Program-made: the position numbers and the translations under genes
Shown: positions 1 to 5,464 of the stretch, in pieces
Numbering within the stretch: position 1 is the first letter of the stretch
Layout of the letters: every line of letters begins with the position of its first letter
Notes under the pieces: model-generated
Told to the model about the DNA's origin: nothing
What the model saw: the letters and a program-made list of their open reading frames with translations, nothing else
The model's database searches: none
Source: Myxococcales bacterium
Lineage (GTDB): Bacteria > Myxococcota_C > UBA6777
Direction of reading: 5' to 3'
DNA: 6,936 nucleotides
Assembly: GCA_027005175.1 (NCBI GenBank)
Contig: JALTMC010000175.1
Coordinates: 1-6,936, forward strand

Positions 1-1884
1 CCGCAACTCATCAGGGATCTCCTGGTAGGCGATCTCGTACATGAGGCTGGGCATGAAATTGTATTGGATCTCACCTTCAAAATCGGAGTCACTTTGGTAT
101 TGCAAAACCCCCTTGTGAACCAGGGTCTCCAGGATCTGTTCGAGATCGTCGTCGCGGTCGGTGATTCCGCCTTCTTCCAGACGCCAGCCCGGCTTGAGAT
201 CGACCTCCTGACGGTAGAGCATCTCCACCCCACCACGCCAAAAGCTTTTACCAAACACCGCCGCTTTTTGCAGGATGTCGCGCTCTTCCAGAGAGAGCCG
301 AGAGATGCGAGCTTGCAAGATCCCTTCGATGTTTTGAGGGATCTCTAGTTTCTCAAGGTCACCTTGTTCTAAAGCCTCAAACAAACCTTGCTCTGCCAGA
401 TCACGTAGACTTTCGCGCAAGAAAAAGGGGTTGCCATCGGCGATCCGCAAAATACGATCACACAAGGATTCGGGAAACTCCAAATCTTCCGGTAAGAGCT
501 GAATAATCATCCGACGAGCCGCATCGGTGCTGAGGGGCTGCAGGAGCAGTCTCTCGCCGGGAATATGAAGTTCAGCCTCTTGCTCTAGCTCTGTCAACAG
601 GTCGATACGCGAGACGCACAGGAACAAAATACGTGCGGGTTCCAGGTACGCTGTGAGATGTTTGAGCAGTCGAAGTGAGGAACTGTCAGCTGAATACAGA
701 TCTTCCAGCACAAAGAGGATGGGCTTGTTGCGAGACGCCAACTCCAGGTATTGACTCAGAGCAGCAAACGCGCGACTCTCCATATGTGCCGGATCTTCTT
801 CTTCCCGGTCCGGGTCCTCGGGGAAATAGACCTGGCACAAGAGGCCCAAATAACGTGCAGTCTCTTTGGATAGCTCCGCATTGTCCTCAGCGGAGATCAG
901 GTTCGCTAGCCCTGAAACCAGCTTCTCCCGACTCTGTTGCATCTCTTCGTTTTCATAGATCGCAAAGAAGGAGCGAAGGATCTCCCCAAAATAAGAGTAG
1001 GGAATTCTACGCCAGCGGTCGATACGTCGTCGTTCTCGTGGGTTGCGAAAGACCAGAGTGTTTTCTTCCACTTTGCTGACAAAGGCACGAGCCAGCCTGG
1101 ACTTACCCATACCTAAATCACCAGTGATCGTAAAAAAGACAGGACCATCTCCTTTGCGAACCCGAGCGAGTACTTTCTTGAGGCGTTCGATCTCTTCACT
1201 GCGCCCACACAGAGGTGCATCGTAAGTGATGTTTGTGCTACCCGCTGCACTGTGAACTTCATAGATGGGGATGTTGGCAAGGGCTCCTGGAAGATCGGTC
1301 AGGCGATGACAAAAGTGAGTGTCGCGAATCATCTGGTACGTCAGACCGTCAGCACACAACATCCCTGGTTCACATTCACGGACGATCTTGCGTGCCAGTC
1401 GGAGCAACTCGTGACCACCTGTCAATGTTCCGTTGTTGGGGTCGATCAATGGGACACGTGTCAGGCTTCGCTGGGACACTCGACCTGTCACAGTGACCAT
1501 ACGCAGTGGCGGCGACTTGCGCGACAATGCCGCGAGGCGCATAAGCTTCAAACCTATGGTTACCGCCATCAATGGATCTTCTTCTGTAGGCTCATCTGCA
1601 CCTAAGGTTGCGCTCCATCGCCCTCGACCCAGATCCCCAAATGTACCACCCGTCTCCGTAATGACGAGACGGATCCGACCCATCAACTCTTTGCGCAGAG
1701 CCTGGGTTGCTTCCTCTGTTGCTAACCCATCCGTTTCACCAAAGACTCCATACAGATATGTGATCTGTACCCGAGGCCCCTCCCCAAAAGCCTGTGTGCC
1801 TTCTCGGATCTTACGGATGTCCGTCCTTTCTTTGGGAGGGCGTGTTTTTGGGTTTTCTTGGGGAATCTTCGATGAATCGGACAT
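1..1884 (-). CDS. Cyclase-homology plus AAA ATPase signalling protein (C-terminus beyond the window)
   Basis: The minus-strand frame is open from ATG 1884-1882 to the left edge (628 codons), so the C-terminus is missing. An in-frame stop lies just upstream of the ATG, making it the first possible start; no strong Shine-Dalgarno is visible. Residues about 38-190 resemble a class III nucleotide cyclase fold (ITYLYGVFGETDG, then GGTFGDLGRGRWSATLG), but the first metal-binding Asp of the usual LFADI strand appears to be missing, so this domain is probably not catalytic. From about residue 225 an AAA_16-type ATPase begins (APLCGRSEEIERL), with Walker A TGDLGMGKS near residues 254-262 and Walker B ILFVLEDLYSAD at 389-400, the classic form for this family. 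Proteins of this type often end in TPR repeats and sit in kinase/cyclase signalling systems (family knowledge). It is probably a cytoplasmic NTP-dependent signalling or scaffold protein. Its ligand and partners are unknown. The neighbouring gene on the right is divergent. Confidence 0.85.
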   Translation of the reverse strand, partial: MSDSSKIPQENPKTRPPKERTDIRKIREGTQAFGEGPRVQITYLYGVFGETDGLATEEATQALRKELMGRIRLVITETGGTFGDLGRGRWSATLGADEPTEEDPLMAVTIGLKLMRLAALSRKSPPLRMVTVTGRVSQRSLTRVPLIDPNNGTLTGGHELLRLARKIVRECEPGMLCADGLTYQMIRDTHFCHRLTDLPGALANIPIYEVHSAAGSTNITYDAPLCGRSEEIERLKKVLARVRKGDGPVFFTITGDLGMGKSRLARAFVSKVEENTLVFRNPRERRRIDRWRRIPYSYFGEILRSFFAIYENEEMQQSREKLVSGLANLISAEDNAELSKETARYLGLLCQVYFPEDPDREEEDPAHMESRAFAALSQYLELASRNKPILFVLEDLYSADSSSLRLLKHLTAYLEPARILFLCVSRIDLLTELEQEAELHIPGERLLLQPLSTDAARRMIIQLLPEDLEFPESLCDRILRIADGNPFFLRESLRDLAEQGLFEALEQGDLEKLEIPQNIEGILQARISRLSLEERDILQKAAVFGKSFWRGGVEMLYRQEVDLKPGWRLEEGGITDRDDDLEQILETLVHKGVLQYQSDSDFEGEIQYNFMPSLMYEIAYQEIPDELR

Positions 1885-1963
1885 GTTGGATACCTATATC
1901 AACAAAAGCTACAAAAGAATGTAACCTATTCTATCAGTAGACGCAGAAAAAAAGTAGATCGTC

Positions 1964-1981
1964 AAACGCAGATGTGCGTTT
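1964..1981. promoter_or_regulatory. Inverted repeat in the divergent intergenic region
   Basis: AAACGCA and TGCGTTT form a perfect 7-bp inverted repeat around a 4-base loop (GATG). It lies between two divergent genes, so it could be an operator or an mRNA hairpin in either leader. No T-tract directly follows it on either strand, which argues against an intrinsic terminator. The role is inferred from position only. Confidence 0.4.
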
Positions 1982-1996
1982 AGGCCAAGTAATGTT

Positions 1997-2016
1997 CCAC
2001 ATATCTTTCAATGTGG
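1997..2016. promoter_or_regulatory. Short inverted repeat upstream of the secreted-protein gene
   Basis: CCACAT (1997-2002) and ATGTGG (2011-2016) are perfectly complementary around 8 bases. The repeat lies 29 bases before the ATG at 2046 and just upstream of its Shine-Dalgarno. It may be a protein-binding site or a leader hairpin, but arms this short also arise by chance. Confidence 0.25.
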
Positions 2017-2045
2017 GTGCCTTTCTAACCACAGGGAGAGCGGTT

Positions 2046-2981
2046 ATGTCAATAGGTTTACGTATCTTTCTACTGGCTTTGGGCTTGACTATCACAGCTA
2101 CAATACCTGCCAGTTCCCCGTCTGCCCATTCCTATCTCGCCTACGGAGGAAGTGGAATCACTCTGGGGCCTGTTCAAATCTCTCTGCGTTCTGGGCATCG
2201 AACCCTGCCGAGCTTTCGTTATCGAGGCAGCTACTATGTCCTAGGGCAACGTGGGCTACGCTACTCCATCTATGTTAAAAACCGAACCCGCCAGCGGCTC
2301 GAAACAGTGGTCTCTGTCGATGGGCGCGATGTTATCACTGGCGAAAAAAGCTCCGGTTATCACCGGCGTGGCTATATCTTGAACCCCTATCGATATGTGA
2401 ATATCAGTGGCTTTCGCACCAGCAAAAGCCATGTCGCGTCCTTCCGCTTTACCTCCGTCGGGGGTTCCTACGCCGCTCGTATGGGTGACTCCTGGTACCG
2501 CGTCGGACGGATCCATGTTGCTCTCTTTCGCGAACGCAGACATATCGCTTGGATTCCCAGGCGACCCATGTACTTGAAGTACAACCGAAAGTCTCGTAGA
2601 TACAGTCGCTCCAAAGAATCTCAAATGCGCTCTCTAGGCCAACGCCCCTCCACTGCTGGTAAGGCGGCTCGAAAATCTTCCGACGGTGTCGCCCGACCCC
2701 ACCACCGACACTACCGTCGTCACTGGATCCCACGTCCCACAAATCAACCCAACATTGGCACCGCATACGGTGGTCGCCGCTATGCTCCCGCCACTTACAC
2801 TTCTTTTGTACGTCTTACATCCTACCCCTCCTACCGCCTCACCTTGCGCTACAACAACTGCGCCGGATTTCGACGCAGCCGTATCTGTACGCGTTGGTGC
2901 CCCTGTCGTCGCTGGTACCCCCGGCCTCTCCGCAAACACCCACGCAAACCTCTTCAACGCTACGCACCACCTCCTCCATGA
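2046..2981 (+). CDS. Secreted conserved hypothetical protein with basic, Tyr/Arg-rich C-terminal half
   Basis: This is a 311-residue protein. The ATG at 2046 is chosen because AGGGAG (2033-2038) lies 7 bases upstream and a signal peptide begins right there (residues 1 to about 27: short Lys/Arg-poor start, hydrophobic FLLALGLTI core, then PASSPSA). An in-frame ATG at 1974 would bury that signal. Residues about 75-165 form a beta-rich domain with the pattern RYSIYVKN, VDGRDV, RRGYILNPY, NISGFR, ASFRFTSV, SYAARMG and VALFRER. A second conserved-looking block lies at about 237-275 (IGTAYGGRRYAPATY, then LTLRYN). I associate this arrangement with uncharacterised exported proteins of deltaproteobacteria, from memory and without a search. 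The stretch between the blocks is rich in Arg, His and Tyr, and the end is PPPP. No catalytic motif is visible and the function is unknown. The far 3' end is duplicated downstream. Confidence 0.75.
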   Translation: MSIGLRIFLLALGLTITATIPASSPSAHSYLAYGGSGITLGPVQISLRSGHRTLPSFRYRGSYYVLGQRGLRYSIYVKNRTRQRLETVVSVDGRDVITGEKSSGYHRRGYILNPYRYVNISGFRTSKSHVASFRFTSVGGSYAARMGDSWYRVGRIHVALFRERRHIAWIPRRPMYLKYNRKSRRYSRSKESQMRSLGQRPSTAGKAARKSSDGVARPHHRHYRRHWIPRPTNQPNIGTAYGGRRYAPATYTSFVRLTSYPSYRLTLRYNNCAGFRRSRICTRWCPCRRWYPRPLRKHPRKPLQRYAPPPP

Positions 2982-3056
2982 GGGGTCCAACTCAGCGCAC
3001 ACTTGAAACGCTGGTGACAGCCTCTTCAACGCTACGCACCACCACCTCCATGAGGG
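2949..3056 (+). repeat. Direct repeat: duplicated 3' end of the secreted-protein gene
   Basis: Bases 2949-2984 recur at 3021-3056 with a single mismatch (T2972 against A3044), a 36-bp repeat at a 72-bp offset. Both copies encode PLQRYAPPPP followed by TGA, in the same frame. The second copy is therefore a relic of the gene's tail lying past its stop codon. The 36 bases between the copies are not obviously repeated, although CGCTGGT occurs before both. Confidence 0.85.
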
Positions 3057-3121
3057 AGTTCAGAGCATGTGTCTATCATTGGTCTGCACCGCTTGTTGAA
3101 TCATGTGGGCTAACATGGGGG

Positions 3122-3148
3122 TCGTACCCTACAGTTTATGTGGTACGA
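3122..3148. promoter_or_regulatory. Inverted repeat in the gap before the redoxin gene
   Basis: TCGTACC (3122-3128) and GGTACGA (3142-3148) are perfectly complementary 7-bp arms around a 13-base loop. The site lies just upstream of a candidate -35 box, so it may be an operator for the redoxin gene. It could also be a weak terminator for the upstream gene, but no T-run follows. The rest of 2982-3233 holds only the duplicated gene tail and a weak promoter candidate. Confidence 0.3.
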
Positions 3149-3159
3149 TGGAACGATCG

Positions 3160-3186
3160 TTGACAACTCGCTTTGTTCTGTAGGAT
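3160..3186 (+). promoter_or_regulatory. Candidate promoter of the redoxin gene
   Basis: A perfect TTGACA (3160-3165) is followed by TAGGAT (3181-3186, 4 of 6 matches to TATAAT). The spacing is 15 bases, shorter than the usual 16-18. It lies about 50 bases before the redoxin ATG and is plausible from position, but the -10 box is weak. Confidence 0.3.
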
Positions 3187-3233
3187 CTTGGAGCTGAGAT
3201 CTCCACTTCAAGCTTATACAGGACTTTCCAATC

Positions 3234-3818
3234 ATGCCTTTTTATCCGCAGTCTGTCACCCGCAACTCTCGAATATATCCTCCTTTTGAGTTGGGCACCG
3301 CAATCCATGACTCACGACTCCTTCTTCTCCTCCTCGCTATGATGACATGGACAGCTTGTCGTAGCTGGCCTCCGGTTCGAAAACTCAAGACATTACCTGT
3401 GATGGGGGTGCAAAAGTACAATGAAAAGGTTGTCTTTCTTGGGAAACCCTGGGCAAAAAAAACGGTTGTTGTCTTCATTCGTGGGCATTGGTGACCGTAT
3501 TGCCGGGCTCAGTTGAGCCGATTGCAGATGTATCTCCCAAAGTTCACAAAAGCAGGGGCCACTGTTGTGGCACTCTCTGTGGATACCCCCTGGGAACTCA
3601 AAAAACTTGCCAAACGACTTGAACTTACTTTTCCTGTTTATCGCGTGCCGCTGCAGATCGTACGTCAGCTACATCTTCAGGAAGGCTCACGCACACACGC
3701 CCGCCCTGCCACATTTATCGTGAACTCCAAAGGCCGTGTTGTCTACCAACACATCGGAAAAAGCGTGCCTGACCGTCCCAAAGAAAGTGTCCTCCTCCAA
3801 ACATTAAAAGAGATGTAG
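3234..3818 (+). CDS. Redoxin / peroxiredoxin-like selenoprotein with in-frame TGA (Sec) at residue 87
   Basis: The frame is open from ATG 3234 to TAG 3816-3818 (194 residues) except for one TGA at 3492-3494. Across the TGA it reads VVVFIRGHW-[TGA]-PYCRAQLSRLQ, where AhpC/TSA-like redoxins have RGHWCPYCRAQL. The TGA thus replaces the first, catalytic Cys, giving a U87-x-x-C90 pair. Downstream features continue the same fold: VVALSVDTP, the cis-Pro strand at P158 (ARPATFIVNSKGRVVYQHIGK) and DRP near the end. The N-terminus has a Leu-rich hydrophobic segment ending AMMTWTAC, a lipobox-like site with C42 as possible lipidated residue, so the enzyme probably acts outside the cytoplasm as a thiol peroxidase or disulfide reductase. 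A weak CAGGA precedes the ATG. A conventional gene caller would split or truncate this gene, starting the second part at TTG 3513. The alternative is a pseudogene with a point nonsense mutation, but the exact position and the hairpin favour Sec. SelA/B/C/D are not in this window. Confidence 0.85.
3501..3526 (+). promoter_or_regulatory. SECIS-like hairpin after the in-frame TGA
   Basis: Immediately 3' of the TGA (3492-3494), CGGGCTC (3504-3510) pairs with GAGCCG (3515-3520) with one bulged G, around a 4-base loop AGTT (3511-3514). A lower 3-bp stem, TGC with GCA (3501-3503 with 3524-3526), closes it across a 3-base bulge. Bacterial SECIS elements lie within the coding region just after the UGA and carry a G, usually GU, in the apical loop roughly 20 bases on. 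Here the loop G is 20 bases after the U of the UGA and is followed by U. This matches the layout recognised by SelB. The pairing was done by eye, without an energy calculation. Confidence 0.65.
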
Positions 3819-3844
3819 AACACAGAGTTTTTTCACTTTCTCTC

Positions 3845-3870
3845 TTGACATTCTATTCCTCTGTGACAAT
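3845..3870 (+). promoter_or_regulatory. Candidate promoter of the arsM-marR unit
   Basis: A perfect TTGACA (3845-3850) stands in an AT-rich stretch 91 bases before the arsM start. The best nearby -10 is GACAAT (3865-3870) preceded by TG in extended -10 position, but its spacing of 14 is short. An alternative -10 is TATTAT (3908-3913), which lacks a good -35. The promoter region is likely, while the exact boxes are uncertain. Confidence 0.35.
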
Positions 3871-3872
3871 GC

Positions 3873-3900
3873 TTGCATTATGCAAATATTTATGTTTGCA
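3873..3900. promoter_or_regulatory. Palindromic operator-like site upstream of arsM
   Basis: TTGCAT-T-ATGCAA (3873-3885) is a perfect 13-base palindrome. Its right half overlaps a second inverted repeat, TGCAAA (3881-3886) with TTTGCA (3895-3900). MarR-family dimers typically bind AT-rich palindromes of about this size containing TTGCA/TGCAA halves (family knowledge). The unit encodes a MarR-type regulator, so autoregulation at this site is a reasonable inference. Confidence 0.55.
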
Positions 3901-3923
3901 ATTTTTATATTATACAAACAAGT

Positions 3924-3929
3924 AAGGAG
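3924..3929 (+). promoter_or_regulatory. Shine-Dalgarno of arsM (decides the start)
   Basis: AAGGAG lies 6 bases before ATG 3936, ideal spacing. An ATG at 3931 reads only two codons before a stop. The in-frame ATG at 3873 lies inside the operator palindrome and has no Shine-Dalgarno, so 3936 is the start. Confidence 0.85.
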
Positions 3930-3935
3930 AATGAG

Positions 3936-4826
3936 ATGACAAGAGAAGCAGAAGAAGTTACGGGTCATGGATGTTGTGGTGGGGAGTCACATCAGGTTGT
4001 GCCGGAGGGTGCGGATGAGGTGCGAGAGATGGTGAGGGAGGGGTATGCTCAGATTGCACAGCGAGAGAGTTCAGGTGTTTCGAGTTGTTGTGGTGTGGGT
4101 GCGGAGTGGGATTATGCGAAATCGATTGGTTATGATGAGGATGAGTTAGGTGCAGTGCCAGAGGGTGCTAATCTTGGTTTGGGCTGTGGTAATCCTTCGG
4201 CGATTGCGGCGCTTCAGCCTGGAGAGGTTGTTTTGGATCTGGGATCAGGTGCTGGCTTTGATGCATTCTTGGCGGCTCGGCAGGTGGGAGAGACAGGTCG
4301 CGTGATTGGTATTGATATGACACCTGAGATGCTGGCTCGTGCGAGAGCCAATGCAGTCAAAGCTGACATGGCGGGTTATGTGGAGTTTCGGGAAGGTCTC
4401 ATTGAAAAGATGCCCGTGGTGGATGAGAGTGTGGATGTTATTATCTCCAACTGTGTCATCAACTTGAGCCCTGATAAAGACGCTGTATTCCAGGAGGCAT
4501 ACCGTGTTCTTAAGCCTGGTGGACGGCTAGCGATCAGTGATATCGCATTATCGGAGGAACTAGACCCAGAGATTTTGGAGTTGGCTTCGGGTTATATTGG
4601 TTGTGTGAGTGGCGCGTTATTGGCCGATGACTATCTTGGTAAGCTGCGGGATGCAGGTTTTGAAGACATCACCTGGACTCGTGCCTCTGCTGAAGTTTTG
4701 TTTGCCACCACGGGTGATCCTCTTGTGGAAGATGCTATCAAAGCTGTAGGCCGTGAGAAGCTAGAGAGAGCAGCAAAGAGTTTGTGGAGTTATAAAATTA
4801 GCGGAACAAAGCCATGCGCAAACTAA
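3936..4826 (+). CDS. arsM: Arsenite S-adenosylmethionine methyltransferase
   Basis: This 296-residue cytoplasmic enzyme transfers methyl groups from S-adenosylmethionine to As(III), giving methylated and volatile arsenicals. The sequence is very typical of ArsM. It has VREGYAQIAQ at 33-42, KSIGYDEDELGAVPEGANLGLGCGNP at 62-87 (two family blocks run together), the SAM-binding motif DLGSGAGFD at 101-109 and GIDMTPEML at 125-133. It also has VDVIISNCVINLSPDK at 166-181, RVLKPGGRLAISDI at 190-203 and IGCVSGALL at 221-229. C173 and C223 correspond to the two As(III)-binding cysteines of characterised ArsM enzymes, and C84 is a good candidate for the third catalytic one. Extra Cys pairs occur at 13-14 and 51-52. 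It overlaps the following marR-type gene by 13 bases, so the two are probably co-transcribed and translationally coupled. Codon use is richer in G and T than in the C-rich genes to its left, which could reflect transfer. Assignment is confident. Confidence 0.95.
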   Translation: MTREAEEVTGHGCCGGESHQVVPEGADEVREMVREGYAQIAQRESSGVSSCCGVGAEWDYAKSIGYDEDELGAVPEGANLGLGCGNPSAIAALQPGEVVLDLGSGAGFDAFLAARQVGETGRVIGIDMTPEMLARARANAVKADMAGYVEFREGLIEKMPVVDESVDVIISNCVINLSPDKDAVFQEAYRVLKPGGRLAISDIALSEELDPEILELASGYIGCVSGALLADDYLGKLRDAGFEDITWTRASAEVLFATTGDPLVEDAIKAVGREKLERAAKSLWSYKISGTKPCAN

Positions 4827-5278
4827 CTCACGAGTTGTTGCAAATGGTTCGTCTTGTGGGCCTTATGGAGAAGGATCAGGTTTGCTGTGGTGATGTTACT
4901 GTACCACAATGTGTGGTGTTACAAGAGCTTCTTCACGGAGAGCGAAAAGTGACAGACCTTGCGGCCTTTGCTGGAGTTTCACCCAGTGCTATGACTCGCT
5001 TACTGGATGGGTTGGTGCGAAAAAAGTGGGTGGATCGCGTTCAAGCGGAAGGTGATCGTCGGAAGGTCATGATTCGTTTAACTCCAACAGGAAAGACCAG
5101 AGCTGAACATCTACGGGAACTTACAGAAAATGGTGTCGGGGTGGTCCTCTCTCATATTCCAGAAGAAAAACGTGAGTCGGTTGTGGAGTCGATCGCTTTG
5201 TTACACAAAGCTGTGGGGCTGGCTTTGGAGCAAGGCTTTTCCTGCTGTGGAAACAGGGGAGAGCATGTCGAAAAATGA
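4814..5278 (+). CDS. MarR-family regulator with vicinal cysteine pairs, linked to arsM
   Basis: This 154-residue protein has the length and layout of MarR repressors. An N-terminal dimerisation helix is followed by TVPQCVVLQELL. A winged helix-turn-helix spans about 45-94: KVTDLAAFAGVSPSAMTRLLDGLVRKKW, then wing GDRRKVMIRLTPTGK with the DRR motif. A C-terminal helix closes the dimer. It carries CC at 24-25 with C33 nearby, and a second CC at 144-145 near the C-terminus (FSCCGN). Vicinal thiols are the usual chemistry for binding As(III), so it may sense arsenite; this is an inference, since most arsenic regulators are ArsR-type. The ATG at 4814 lies inside the end of arsM (13-base overlap) with only a weak GCGGA upstream, which suggests translational coupling. 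A second in-frame ATG at 4844 is possible but less likely given the family length. Its likely target is the palindrome upstream of arsM. Confidence 0.88.
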   Translation: MRKLTHELLQMVRLVGLMEKDQVCCGDVTVPQCVVLQELLHGERKVTDLAAFAGVSPSAMTRLLDGLVRKKWVDRVQAEGDRRKVMIRLTPTGKTRAEHLRELTENGVGVVLSHIPEEKRESVVESIALLHKAVGLALEQGFSCCGNRGEHVEK

Positions 5279-5357
5279 TCCACAGTCTCTTGTGCGAGAT
5301 GTTCACGTCGCGCTTCGAGCCATTCTTCCCTTGATACCACCTTATGACGGGTCATGA
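5265..5357 (+). CDS. Possible small ORF (30 residues) after the marR-type gene
   Basis: ATG 5265 overlaps the end of the marR-type gene and follows AGGGGAG closely (only 3 bases of spacing). The frame reads MSKNDPQSLVRDVHVALRAI and ends at TGA 5355-5357, inside the first copy of the 61-bp duplication. It could be a short coupled peptide gene, the broken start of a third operon gene cut by the rearrangement, or a chance ORF. I do not recognise it. Confidence 0.25.
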   Translation: MSKNDPQSLVRDVHVALRAILPLIPPYDGS

Positions 5358-5464
5358 GTCGTCTTTTGCTTGTTACCAATGATTGGTGGGGAGCTTTGCT
5401 ATCTATGACGGGTCATGAGTCGTCCTTTGCTTGTTACCAATGATTGGTGGGGAGCTTTGCTATC
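5343..5464. repeat. 61-bp tandem duplication over the 3' end of the phosphatase gene
   Basis: Bases 5343-5403 and 5404-5464 are adjacent copies differing at one position (T5364 against C5425). Copy 2 contains the stop codon (5460-5462, minus strand) and last codon bases of the phosphatase gene, and copy 1 repeats that stop trinucleotide downstream. Each copy holds the palindrome ACCAAT-G-ATTGGT (5375-5387 and 5436-5448) and a small inverted repeat, ATGAC-GG-GTCAT. The two genes converge here, so the repeats fill the whole convergent gap. The palindrome could serve as a weak bidirectional transcript end, though no T-tract supports that. Confidence 0.9.

Noticed and set aside
64-1924. Plus-strand ORFs across the left region
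   Set aside because: They are antisense to a 628-codon open frame with clear Walker A and Walker B motifs.
2686-3006. An overlapping plus-strand ORF in another frame, suggesting a frameshift in the secreted-protein gene
   Set aside because: The main frame keeps a conserved-looking block (GGRRYAPATY, LTLRYN) in this region, so it is the real frame. The other is a by-product of C-rich sequence.
2256-3029. Several minus-strand ORFs opposite the secreted-protein gene
   Set aside because: They have no recognisable domain and no start signals, and they lie antisense to a gene with a signal peptide and conserved blocks.
3513-3818. A separate gene starting at TTG 3513 after the TGA
   Set aside because: It would lack the active-site motif and the first strands of the redoxin fold and has no Shine-Dalgarno. 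It is in frame with the upstream part, so one Sec-containing gene explains both halves better.
3873-3935. An upstream ATG extending arsM by 21 residues
   Set aside because: It lies within the operator palindrome and has no Shine-Dalgarno. The ATG at 3936 has AAGGAG at ideal spacing.
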